Below are positions 33,379-44,696 of a stretch of DNA of 64,000 nucleotides, piece by piece. This DNA is from Trichoderma breve (lineage: Eukaryota; Ascomycota; Sordariomycetes; Hypocreales; Hypocreaceae), in NCBI RefSeq assembly GCF_028502605.1, contig NW_026611594.1:761501-825500 (forward strand), given 5' to 3'. The notes beneath the pieces are model-generated. The model had not been told where the DNA came from. It did not search any database and saw nothing but the letters and a program-made list of their open reading frames with translations. Made by a program: the position numbers and the translations under genes. Every line of letters begins with the position of its first letter. Position 1 is the first letter of the stretch.

Positions 33379-34580
33379 TTATTTGTGTACCTGTACCCCG
33401 GCTTGCTCACTCCTATCATACGCGGCCAACTCTTCAAACACCACCGTGGTATTCTTTCTGCGGAACAATAGTCCAAATGTCAGCACATTTGCGATCTTGG
33501 AGAGAAGTGATCGATTATCCGGTATCACTTCTACCGTAGCCTCGGTTCCGTCTTGTGCAAGATAAGTGTGAGGGCTCCTCGGCAAGAAGCGACCTGGATT
33601 CCAGACATTCCATATCGCGGAGTTGAGAAACATAAGAGTCGCCTCGAAGATATAGAAGAAGACCTCGTAGCGCAAAAGAGGACTTAGACTTTTGAGCGCC
33701 TCCATATCCGTAATGTCTATCTTTGTATTGCCGGTATGTTCTACCAGGCGGTAGACGCATCTTATAAAGATGAGAGCCATGCTCATGTAAAGAGTGGTTA
33801 ACATAGTTTTGACAGCCTTGGCTTGGACAGCAGCTTTCGTACACCTCATGTGGAAGATGGCAGCCATGCAAAAGAAAGTAGCTATAACGCCGAGCTGAAT
33901 GACAAGCACGGCTATTAATAAATTGCTCGCAAGCTTCTGCTGACTAGGTGATGCCGAGGGATTAGCAGATAAAGCAACTCCCACAGCATTCAAAGTTTCG
34001 ACAAGACCCATAAGGCCACCAAACGTAAGTAGAACTCGAGAGGCAGGTATCGGAGCGCAGTGCGGCACATAGCCAAAGATTCGGCCGAGAACATGGTAAT
34101 TCGAAAGCTCTAGAAGTGGTCTGCAAGAGGAGTTCATCAGTCGAAATCTTTCAACATTGTCGAAATAGGTGTACCAGCTTACGGGCAAACATTGATAAAG
34201 ACCTGACTAAGGATGAATATGATCAGAGGTGTCCCTTTAGCACCCGTATAGATGTAATGGTATGATGCGTATTCTCGGAATGCGAAGCCCAGAGTGAATA
34301 GCACAGCGCACACAGAATGCAGTCCGATCAGTCTAAAGGCCTTGTAGCGCCTGGCATGCAGGGTTAGTTCTGTATTCGTCTAGAAAAAACTACATGTATA
34401 CATACCAGCATTGCCAAATGTGAAAGACAGCAGAAATGGCGAATGCCACGGTGAAGAAGACTGGGGCCCCTCTATTGGGAGCGTAGACATACAGGCTATA
34501 CAAAACTACGATTTGTTAAGCAAGTAATCGCATAGAATGGAGAATAAAAGGGTATTCTTACCTGGGTCTCCAGCCCCCAT
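33379..34580 (-). CDS. RTA1-like seven-helix membrane protein
   Basis: Exons 34580..34562, 34505..34406, 34350..34183 and 34120..33379 give 342 residues. The tiny first exon encodes MGAGDP and joins VLYSLYVYAPNRGAPVFFTV, the usual start of the family. About seven hydrophobic segments follow, with signatures YKAFRLIGLHSVCAVLFTLG, NYHVLGRIFGYV and, in helix six, FIRCVYRLVEHTGN (family R-x-x-Y-R-x-x-E). RTA1-family proteins are fungal plasma-membrane or ER proteins linked to lipid translocation and resistance to toxic compounds such as 7-aminocholesterol. It lies tail to tail with the NLR and upstream of two other minus-strand genes, a Zn2Cys6 regulator and a P450, perhaps as a small co-located group. 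Confidence 0.87.
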
Positions 34581-35138
34581 CTTGAAAAGAATACTTAAAA
34601 ATGATGTCTTTTACAGCAAAGCCAGCTGAAGTTTCAGATGATATCTTGTCGGCCTGCTACTTGAAGGAATAGTAAACAGCCGAGAAGGAATCTTTTGCAG
34701 ACGAGGTGAAAGGGAAGAGAAAAGGTAGATTGTAATATGGAATGAAAGAGAAAAGGTGAGTTTTATTAGAGAATGAATGAAATATAGCGTCTTGGAATAT
34801 TTTCAAGTAGCTAGACAGGTATATATAAGGAGTAGGCAGAATAATAGGGCATCTTCTCTTGTGATAGTCGGTTGTTCCTTGAAGGATCCGCGCTTGGCCC
34901 AAATAGGAGAAAAAAGATGCCAAGACATTTAGCTTCGGGAGATATTTGCCAGACCCACGCGGGCCACGTACGTGTAAGTGGAAGCGAGCTTTGAGGCTGT
35001 AAGGCGGAAAGGTCGTATTTTCCCAACCATACGAGTCAAATTCATACTATTTCTTTAATAAGGATACTTCAAAGATACCTCATTTCAAGGATTCTAATAG
35101 GGATGAAACTGGATCTCGAGGCTTAAGTCTATTTAAGG
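34581..35138. other. intergenic region
   Basis: About 560 bp, AT-rich near 34700-34850. No supported gene. It contains the presumed promoter of the RTA1-like gene and the 3' end of the regulator. Confidence 0.45.
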
Positions 35139-36875
35139 TTACTTGTATAACGGCATTAAGCCGCTCGTGTCCACCGCAATTTGCCCGGTAAAGACATACG
35201 GTCTATCAAAGCAGGCATCCCAGCGAGTTTTTCCAGAAACCCAAAACTCTCCGAGAACTCGTTTTGCTGTGAGCGGCACATAGCTTCCAACACTCAGGCT
35301 AAGTTCTGACAGTTCTTTAGCAACAAAGGCGCGCATAGGCGTGTCGCCGTGAACAGCTTCCACCCCAAGTACAACGAGCGGCCAAATCATGAACCTTTTC
35401 AGGGTTTTAGACGCAAGTGCTTCTACCAAAAGCGTTTGCATAAGTCTTCCATGCGTGGCACATTGCACTCGTAGTGCTAGGGTCTCAGGAAGGGCTGAGA
35501 GGCTTTGAAGTGATAGGATGCAGTATAATGCCACAGCAGCCTGGTACACAAGACCGACTAATGCCCAAACATCTTGATTTGAGCGTTTAGATTGAGCCAA
35601 TCGATGAGGCGAGAAACAATTGATGCGCTCCAATATTTCGAAACTCTCCTTCAAAAAGGCCTTGGTGCCAGCAGCATCAGGTCTTGTAACCCGCATGCGA
35701 AGATGATTGATCTTGATAATCTCAATGAAAAGCGCCACTGGGCACAGCTGAATTGGAGATACAGTAGTGATGTATTGCTGTGGCAAAAATTTGAGAGTCT
35801 CAAGCTGGAAAGTGGTCATGAAGAGGTCTGATGCAGGACATGTTGTGTTTCCCATCACTGCAACACTAGATGATGTTAATCCATGATACGGTAAATAGTT
35901 GCTGCAATAGGATAACATACGACCAGAAGCAAAGGAGCAGTGGCTCCATGCTTTTTGATGCGGCCACTACGTGAAATCCGCCACGCAACATGATTAGTCT
36001 GTAAATTGCGTCTAAATGGCATCTCCAATTGAGTGATGACCCCTGTTGGATCTATAGCAAAAGACGAAATCAGTAAGCGCGGTCACTTGTATGACATTTC
36101 GGGGAAATGATAACTAACATCAGCAAGTAACAGCGTCAATATCCCGGCAATAACCGAATCACCTGAACGCCTGTCTTCCATGTCGAGATATTCATTGAGA
36201 GATCGGACAGCAAGGCCCCAGTAGAGGTAAAACTTCTCCACCATTGCTCGGGGTGGAATGGCACTCCCTATCTGATTGATCCTGTGACTCACAATCATGC
36301 AAAGCATACCATATTTTAGATAATCGGGACACCAAACTGCGGCTTGGAGATGTTTCTCGGAAAGTGGATATACGTAAGGATTATACCCAAGTTCATGGAG
36401 GGGGATCAAATCTGTATATATGCAAGAATTGACTATCCGACAGCTATTAGCAAGTATACTCCAAAATTGCCAATCTAGACAGCCACTTGCAGTACTCGTA
36501 GCCCTGTAGTATGGCACGTGCTTCTTCATACATCTCGAATCGTGGAATTGGCATGTATATGTCAGGTTTCATGGGAACAATAATCGATGTACCCCCTGTA
36601 GCTAAATCGGCGCGTTTGTCTTGATTTTTGTAGACCGAGCTTTTCTTTTGTTTCTGATCTCGAGATATGACTCTCCCAGGCGTGACCCATTTCAGCCTGG
36701 TAGGCTTCGCCTCGCCATATCCAGGACAATGGATTCCCGATGCACGACATCTTTTACACTCAGGTAGTTCAGAATCGCACACTAAGCATCGTCGGCGGCA
36801 CTCCCAGCAGTGGCGCTTACCCCTGCGGTCTTTGTTTTGGTTGTGTTGGTTTGCGGATTCAGGGGACTCATCCAT
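35139..36875 (-). CDS. Zn2Cys6 fungal transcription factor
   Basis: Exons 36875..36487, 36443..36119, 36051..35921 and 35865..35139 give 523 residues. The zinc cluster CWECRRRCLVCDSELPECKRC...C near the N-terminus has the right C-x2-C-x6-C-x6-C-x2-C-x6-C spacing. The extra Cys in the first loop (RRRCLVC) is unusual, because a basic R/K stretch is normally found there. The linker ends GYEYCN and continues DLIPLHELGYNPYVYPLS, then the long alpha-helical region of this regulator class (LNWRCHLDAIYRLIMLRGG; SPIQLCPVALFIEI). The first intron is short (43 nt) with a weak GTGGCT donor, so that boundary is the least certain. It is likely a nuclear regulator, perhaps of the adjacent P450 gene about 500 bp away on the same strand. 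Confidence 0.8.
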
Positions 36876-37373
36876 TGATTGGGGCGTTGTGAAGAACTAC
36901 CTCAATCTAAGTCGTCGGTGGATGATTAGCAAAGATTGGTTTAAAGGAAGCAGTGATGCAATTGTCAGTTAACCGGTAACCTTTATTAATTCCGTTTCCA
37001 TTGATAAACGACATATAAAAAGCTAGAGACTCGGTGAAACTTGAGGCAGAATACGGCCAGGCAAAATTAATAAGCGTGTTCAGGGGTGATTAAGTCCGGG
37101 TTTGCGCCACAATTCATGCGTCAGCAGTCCACTAGATTCGGGTTATTTTGCAGTATTTAGTTTCAGCACGCGCGTCCAAATCTTTACTTGTTTAAAGCAC
37201 CACCGAGTCAAGTTGTTAGACAATGCAAGGTCACGGTTAGGCAGCAACTTATGCGACACTTATCGTATCCATGGATATGTAAAGTACAAAATGTCCAGAG
37301 CTTAGCAGCAGCTACACCTTAACGTCATCCACTCAATTCGGCCCAGGTACCGACTCCGGCCTCTTCTCTTCCT
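36876..37373. other. intergenic region between P450 and regulator
   Basis: About 500 bp without a gene. It holds the P450 3' end and the promoter of the regulator. Confidence 0.45.
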
Positions 37374-39109
37374 TCATTTTCTAGGCTTCAAGCGGATATA
37401 GAGAGGTCCCTTATTGTAGACGATGTAAACTTCGCACCTCTTATCCCAGCCGATACTTTCATCAAGAAGCTCGATATCGTAGTTCCAGATGAGTCTCGCC
37501 ATAATGAGGCGCATTTCAGCATAAGCAAGACTGTGTGCACACATCGTTAGTGATGATCAAAATCGCGCTTCAGAACAACTCACTTCTTGCCAATACAACC
37601 TCTAGGCCCAACAGAGAATGGGGTGAAGATTTGCTTCTTATCGCTATCGAATCGTGCGTCTCCCAGCCAGCGCTCGGGAATAAATTCTTCGACCTGAACC
37701 CAGTACTCGGGGTTGTGGAACAAAGTCCAGTACCAAATGTCAATATGAGTCTGTGGAAATACACATGTAAGCAAGATGAGTTGCATCGCAAGTTAAGCCA
37801 TACGTACTCCTGGAGGAATGAATTGGCCTCCAATTGTATCGCCCATCTCATTAATGGTTCGTGGCGTCGTAGCGGGGACTGGCGAGTGAAGTCTCATCGC
37901 TTCGTTCAAAACGGCGAGCATGTAGTCTAGGCGACCGACACTCACGAGATCAATCTCGTCTTCCGATTGAAATGCAGACCTCACTTCATCGCATAGCTTC
38001 TTCAAGGGCTCCGGGTGTAAGCCAAGGTAGTATGTGGCCGCAGAGAGCGCCGTCGCGGTTGTCTCGGAGCCAGCCATGATGAGAATGCTGGCATTGGCAG
38101 TGAGCTCTTGGAAAGTCAGTTCCTGTGTAATCATGTTAGTACTCCAACGACCTCATTAACTCCGCTTGTTCACTTGTATCTCTTACATCTTTTCCCTTTC
38201 TAGATGTCATGCATGCCATGAAATCCTTTCGGTCCGTCTTCGTGTTGAGCCTCTTGCGGACTTTCTGTTCAGACAGCTCTCTGTGTTCTATAAACTTGGT
38301 CATGACAGACTTTGGGGTAAGCATCACAAGAAGATTGTATAGAAAGCCCATGCGTCTAAATGACGAGTCAAATGCAATATTTTTAAGACTTTTAAAGACG
38401 AGTTCAACCCATGGATGAAAGGTGGATTCCTGAAGACACCCAAAGGGTTCACCAAAGGCCAAGTCGCCCACAATATCGAAAGTCGTGTAATTGTACCAGG
38501 CGACAGCGTCAAACACTTCTCCCTTCGCGGCGAAGCGTTCAAGGTTCTCAAAGAGCTTATCGACGTAGGATACAATCAAGGGCTGCTGATCGAGCATGGC
38601 CTGTTGCGAAAAGGCGTTTGCCATGCTCTTTCGCATTCGGGTGTGATCTTGACGGTCCGCGCCAATAATGGTGCCGGGATTGCTCTCAGTGCGGACGAAT
38701 TCTTTTCCATTTTCCAGTTGGCCGGGCTTGCGATGGCCTGAAAGATTATTCATTCCATCAGGGTGGCAAATAGCCAGATGGTCGGGGGCAACTCTGACAA
38801 TTGGGCCGTATTTTTGGTGTATCTGTAACATCCTGCGATGACCTTCACCAGAGAGCTCCAGGCGAGCGTAAAAGCCATAATGAAGAGCCCATAGTTTTGG
38901 ACCGGGGAATTTTCTGAGAGGATGAAAAAATAAATTGTAAATCGCAGTGTATGCGATGTAAAGCAGTCCCTAGTTGCTTGTGTTAGACCATAGACGCCCA
39001 CGCCATCACTCTCTCACAAAGATCCTACCGATATCACTGCTAACAGTGGCAACACTACGACGCTTTTCAACGAAATCGCAGCCACGGGATTATCTAAAAG
39101 GATCGCCAT
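37374..39109 (-). CDS. cytochrome P450 monooxygenase
   Basis: Five exons (39109..39029, 38969..38187, 38122..37808, 37750..37584, 37530..37374) give 500 residues. The N-terminal membrane anchor is ISLKSVVVLPLLAVISGLLYIAY-like, followed by the family NLFFHPLRKFPGPKLW hinge. Visible P450 motifs are AGSETTATAL (I-helix oxygen-binding), LNEAMRLHSP (K-helix E-x-x-R), PERW, and heme-binding FSVGPRGCIGKN with the cysteine ligand; LAYAEMRLIMARL follows. The length is normal and nothing essential is missing. The pattern is that of fungal class II, ER-bound P450s, such as the CYP65-like enzymes of secondary metabolism, but neither subfamily nor substrate can be fixed by eye. It is on the same strand as the adjacent Zn2Cys6 and RTA1-like genes. 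Confidence 0.92.
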
Positions 39110-42100
39110 GCTGTATTTTCAAAGCCGAGCACTGGCCGAACAAGTATCTCCCAAGGAACTAGACTTCTGACAACAAGAGCAGGCAGACTACAGTCCCTAT
39201 GGCCACTTATATACACTTCCTCGCAGTGTGAGTGGGGGAACTCAAGTATTGCAACAAACATCACATTGACTGGGGTTGTTCAGCTAGCTACTAGACATGC
39301 TCCTTGTTTTCCAAAATCCACTTATTGGGCGAATCTGTGCCAAGCGGGGGGAGATGCGGCCGCATCACGACTAATCGAACCCGGCAACTTTGCCGAAGCC
39401 GCTTTGGTGGATCTGCGATAAAAGAATGCAACAACCGCCCAAAGTAGGAGCAGATTGCCATGACAAGCATTTTATATCCTACCATGACAGGGATATTACG
39501 TGGTTTATACGAATGATGTGCAATAGTCTGTAACAGTGTTTCACATGCTTGAATCGTAGGGCATAGCACCTGCCTGTACTCTGTTCCGTTACCCTCCTTC
39601 TCTCGTTTCTTAAGCTTTCTCGATACTGGCGTTGAAGCTGTTTAATCCCCATTGGATTTACCCGAGTTTACAGCTCGATAAGAGACTCAGCATCTACGTA
39701 GCATCACAAAGGGGCTATGGTGAGCTGAATATGCATGCATGTCCCACTCCCTCAACCCTATCGTTGCATCACGGGTCCTCGGGTCCGTATAGCACCCGTT
39801 CTTGCCCCTGGCTAACATGATGTTTTATACTCCGTAGACTGCGAACACATGCATCTAGAAACATCCCGGGACTGAAAACCGGGGAAGGGGAAGGGGGGTT
39901 TCGCGAGATGTCTTTCCTAAACTGGAAAAAAGAGCTATACGCGTAACATCGCGGAGTTTCGAGCCAATCACTCAATGTACGATGGGGATTATCCCAGGCC
40001 CGCCTCGGCAGTTTATTCAGTCCCGATAACCCTAATGGAATAATAATTCACTATGGGAAACAATATCCCGGACCAATACTACGCGTAGTTGACAAATCCA
40101 TCGGATGGATAGGAGATGGTTCGGATGCCTTTGTAAGAACAGCGTCCACCAACTACTTCTTATTAGCGTCCCCCGTCCAATGGCATCTGATTCACTTCCA
40201 CGGACGCTAGTATGTTGCTACTCTTTTTTATGCCTCAGAACCTCATGGTGATCCCTTACCGCAATGCCATTATCGAAATCAACAAAGTTACCGTTACATC
40301 TCATTTGTTGCTGCCCGTTAACCCATTCTGACTGTTTCTCGGTAAGGAGGATATTATAAGGACTCCGAGGCTAGCCCAGGCACCCCGAAGTAATAAATAC
40401 GACAGTATTGCAGCTTGGAGATAATATGTCAAATAGCTAAAGCCGGGTATCATGCATCAAAGGGTGTATCGTACCACCTTTTAGCCTATAAGCTTTTAAA
40501 GTCCTACCCTGGTTGAAGCTATTTCTAGATATGATGCTACTCGCGCCATAGCTGCTGCGAGTGTGGTGACAGGGTTACGCAAATGCAGATAAGCAATGTA
40601 GTATTGACTGTTTCAAATTAGGTGCCTCTTCTTGAATTCCCGTTACTTGTCATCATGGCATGCAAATCCCGAGGTTGCAACTCTCGGCGTTTCAAGACCA
40701 GCGTCCCATAATTCGGGGTTTCGGGATTAATAGTCGTTTGTATGACTTGGTTTGGCCTCGTTTACAGATCTTCATAGGATCAGCAACTCTTAGCATAGCA
40801 GGTAAGCAAGTACCCGATCTAATGCAAACTTATTAATAACCGTCAAAAGCACCTCGTTATCAGCAACTAGGAAGTTCCTTTATCTTTTTACATGTGTCAG
40901 GTCGTACGTGCTTGTGTACTGAGCTTACACTTGTTAGAGCGAGTAAAGAGCGAGCTGTTGGTGTATTCGTAGTCCCTCTATTGGCCTACAGCTGTCAGTC
41001 GTCGGCACGCTTGCCTAGATAGTCGAGCGTTTGGCGCATGAATTCCAGTTCTCTTGGCACGAACCCATTGCTCTTTATTTCTGACATGCATTAAGCGCCC
41101 GCGCCTTCTCTTAGTCAATGTGCTATTGCCAGTTGAAGAGGTCTGAAAACTGGTTGCACAACTCCTCAAGGGTAGCCTAGCCACATTGGGCCTCAACAAA
41201 GGACCATCAACTGGGATTACTATTCGGTGTTTACTCATGCCCCAATTAGAAAGATATAAGAGTGTAAATCTGTGGAGAGTGAAGCAATATGACTGCATAA
41301 ACTAAACTAGTCGGCCTTGTATAGAGGTTAATTGAATATCCGTCGGAGCTGCAGAGGTGCCTCCAAAGTCTTTAAGTAAGGTGGTCGCATGATAGTAAGA
41401 GCGCCTGTGAGAATTGTATGTCAAGGAATCACACGAAAGGAAGATGATTCAGGATGGGATATTACAAATTGTAAGTGTTTATTAGATAACGTCTTAAATC
41501 TACAAATACCCTAATGCTATTTAAGCCGCGTGATGAGGTACTTGATACCATAGACTTCTGAGAGGGCGCAGAATACGATACGCTAAGCTCATGTGGCGGC
41601 CGCATCTGTGGTGTCTACTATAATTACGGAAGGCGAATGCCGTCTGTATGGTTAGGGACACTTCAAGCTCAGTGAACTTGTCACCTTCTATAAGAGCGTT
41701 ACGGCAAATCAAATAGCCGCATGGGTTATCTATAGGCTGACTGGCTCTCGATGCCGTCGCGTTCATCATTTCTTGGTAACTTTCACATTTGTTGTGTTGG
41801 CATTTGTTGTGTTATTAGTCGAAATGGATAGTAAAACGTGTGTAAGAACAACCACAACCCAGATAGACTGTTACACAGAATTGCAGATGTCGATCTGCGA
41901 ACCGCAATCCCGGTATTGCCCTTTTCATTCTTTGTTTTTTTTCTTCTCTCCGTTTATTACTAGAATGATACTCTTTAGTTGCTAAGTACATCGAGACCTC
42001 CTCGTGTACTTGCCTATCTCGTCAATTTGGCGGGAACATACACACATCATCAGAGGGCGTATGCTATCCAACCAACTGTTGAGGATTACCAGACAAATAG

Positions 42101-43610
42101 CTTTATTTGCGAAAACCGAGCACTTTTTGGGGGAGGAATTGACGGTATAAGATCACACATTGATTGCGTTGATCGCAGAAACCCAGTTCCAATTCACCGT
42201 CAACCTCATCACAAACATACCTTCTCTAGTGGGCAGATGGTTACGAAGCTCTTCTCTTTCACATTACCCTACAAATTTATACCAAATACTCGCACGGGGA
42301 AGAGATCCAGAAAAAGTTCCAGAAAAAGTTCCAGAAAAAGCATCGTATTGGGCGGTCTAGAAGAAAGGGGGAAGAAACAGAACAGAAAACGGAAAGTCTT
42401 GAAGCCATATCTCAGCACATGCACCTTGAATTGTCTGGGTTGCGATTTACACGCATCTGGATTGCATTAAGGGGCATGAGCCTAGCAAAGCTTACAAATG
42501 CAGCTACAGCCACATTCACGCATCCCCCTAAAGCGCATCGCATTTAGTTGCCCGTTTCACAGCTGCACACAGATCAACAACTCTAAAAATAAAAATACAG
42601 AGATGATGATGTTACACACGATAGATTAATGAGCTTCACGGAATGGCGATTACCAAAGCTATGCGCATCAAGGGAACAACTCGCAGCTTTGCGTAGTAAT
42701 GCGAGAGACTCATGAACAATCCCCCCACCTTTGTCCGTACATGTCCGTAGAGCTGAGAAATGCGCAACACAGCTTCTACGACTCTCTTCCACCTCACAGC
42801 CTCATCATCTAATACCCACGTTAGCTATAGCAAAGAGCTATTCCAAAGCTCTTCAGTCTGATATGTAAAAGTCAACAAAACTACGTCACACAGCCTCCCA
42901 ACATCCTCCCAGCGACAACCCGAACCAACTCCTCGCGACATCCGAACCTCCCTCTTTTCCTCTTTTTGTCAGCAAAAGCCCCCCCTCGAATCACGCAATC
43001 CCGCCCTAACCATTCCAAAACGGCAAATGCCCGCTTTTCACCCGGCACTGCGGCGAACTGCGGCCCCAGGCCAAGTAAGGTATTCCATTTCTTCAAGGTG
43101 CTGGAATCATCTATTTGTAGGTACCCTCTGGGTAGCTCACGGCAACTTTTAGCGCTAGGCGTACCTGCACATACCTTCCATACAGTACCAGTTTGCAGCG
43201 CCCTGCTAGCTACCTAGCTTGGGTAATGTAATTACGTGCGTCAAGAACAAAGGCGATGATGACATTTGTAATTGAGCCAAAAAACACGGAGGGGTGCCGG
43301 GAAATGATTACTTATAGCGGACAGATGGAAGGCCAAATAGAATGTATAAAACCGATTGCAACGCCCCATCAACCTTATCTTTTTAAATCATTCCAATACA
43401 ATTAAAACACACATCAATCTATTGCAGAGCTTTGATATCTGTTGAGCGCTACCGAGGTTCACCACTAAGTTACACTTACATCATCACAACTGCTTCTCTC
43501 CCCAAAACTCCACCAAGAAAAAAAAAACTCTCATAAACCTCCTCCCTTCCAACCCAAACAAACAAACACCTCCACAACATCCTCAAACAAACAACCCCAA
43601 ATCAATCAAA
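39110..43610. other. 4.5-kb stretch without a supported gene
   Basis: No open frame with recognisable features. Its short frames overlap on both strands and lack splice support. A small tandem repeat occurs at about 42310-42345 (12-bp unit CCAGAAAAAGTT, about three copies). Near the right end, from about 43480, a CT/CAAACA-rich leader precedes the thioredoxin ATG, typical of highly expressed fungal genes. The rest may be old transposon or intergenic sequence. Confidence 0.45.
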
Positions 43611-44054
43611 ATGGCCGTCATCGACATCAAGACCAAAGCCCAGTTCGACGAACTCACCAAGGCAACACCCTACGTCGCCCTCCAAGCCCACGCAACCTGG
43701 TGCGGCCCCTGCAAAGCCATCTCCCCCATGTTCAACAAGCACGCCGAGGCCTTTTCCAACGACAAATACACTTTCGCCCGCTTCGATACCGACGAGGTGC
43801 CTGATTTGGCGTTTGAGCTGGGCATTCGCAGCATTCCTGCGTTTTTTATTTTCGAGAATGGGGATAAGGCTGATACCCTGACGGGCGCGAACCCGCCTGC
43901 GCTGCAGAAGTTGACGGCGGCGGTTGCGGAGAAGAGCAAGGCTGCTGGTGAGGTGAGTAAATTGTGATCCGAGGGGAACGAGGAGGGAGAGAAGAGAGAG
44001 AGTTTTTGCTGATTGGTGGTGATTTTGCAGCTCAACACCACCGAGGACTTTTAA
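43611..44054 (+). CDS. thioredoxin
   Basis: Exons 43611..43952 and 44031..44054 give 121 residues. The active site is WCGPCK within HATWCGPCKAISPMF; the conserved cis-proline lies in GIRSIPAFFIF; DTDEVPDLA is the usual Asp/Ala-rich strand region. The second exon encodes only LNTTEDF, replacing a short read-through tail. Thioredoxin reduces protein disulfides with electrons from NADPH-thioredoxin reductase. The ATG follows a long CT/CAAA-rich leader (AATCAAAATGG), suggesting strong expression. No targeting signal is seen, so it is probably cytosolic. The 214-codon frame on the opposite strand is only its shadow. Confidence 0.95.
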
Positions 44055-44696
44055 ATACGTGCGGGACGAAGACAAGGATCGCTGCAGCGGAGGATACATG
44101 AAATATGAAAGGAAAAAAGAGAGCACATGCAAACGAGATACCTGCAATGCATGGTGTTGGCAGAGGATACCATAACGGACGAGTAGACAGACATATAAGT
44201 CATCTCCAGTCTGCAAAATATAATCATACCAAAAACACACATTCACGTTGCACGTTCAAAAACTGTATCGCTGTAAAACCCCGCTCTATTCGCACTTTCA
44301 TTGTTCCATCTCGCGTGTGTCAAATATCCCATGATATCAATACTTGATCCCCCCTATTCTACATGCGCCGCAACAATACACCCAAAAGAAGCCCCCCTTC
44401 CACACACAAGCCTTGTTCCGTGTTCCAAAAGAAAGCCACACACGTAGCCCTTCCCTCCCATGACCGCACCACAACAATTGGTATAGCAAAGAAATGTAGA
44501 CAAAAGAATAAAAACTCCACGCTTGGTATGCAGCCGTTATAATGAAAAAATAACAAGAAAAAGGAAAGCTACCGTCAAAGGCATGAAACATGGGCCGGCC
44601 AAAGCAGCCACCAGATAAGAAATGAAAATAACCAAAACAGACTCGCATCAGCTTCAACTAATGCGGGACCTTTGTCTTCTTCTTCCTTCCTCTTCA
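44055..44696. other. convergent 3' intergenic region
   Basis: About 640 bp between the thioredoxin gene and the end of the WD40 gene. No gene is supported; it should hold both 3' untranslated regions. Confidence 0.45.

Noticed and set aside
41979..42470. Open frame of 163 codons with SRKSSRKSSRKS
   Set aside because: The serine/arginine part comes from a three-copy 12-bp repeat; there is no other coding character.
43602..44246. Long antisense open frame of 214 codons opposite thioredoxin
   Set aside because: It mirrors the GC-biased codons of the thioredoxin gene, has no family features, and its composition is typical of a complementary-strand shadow.
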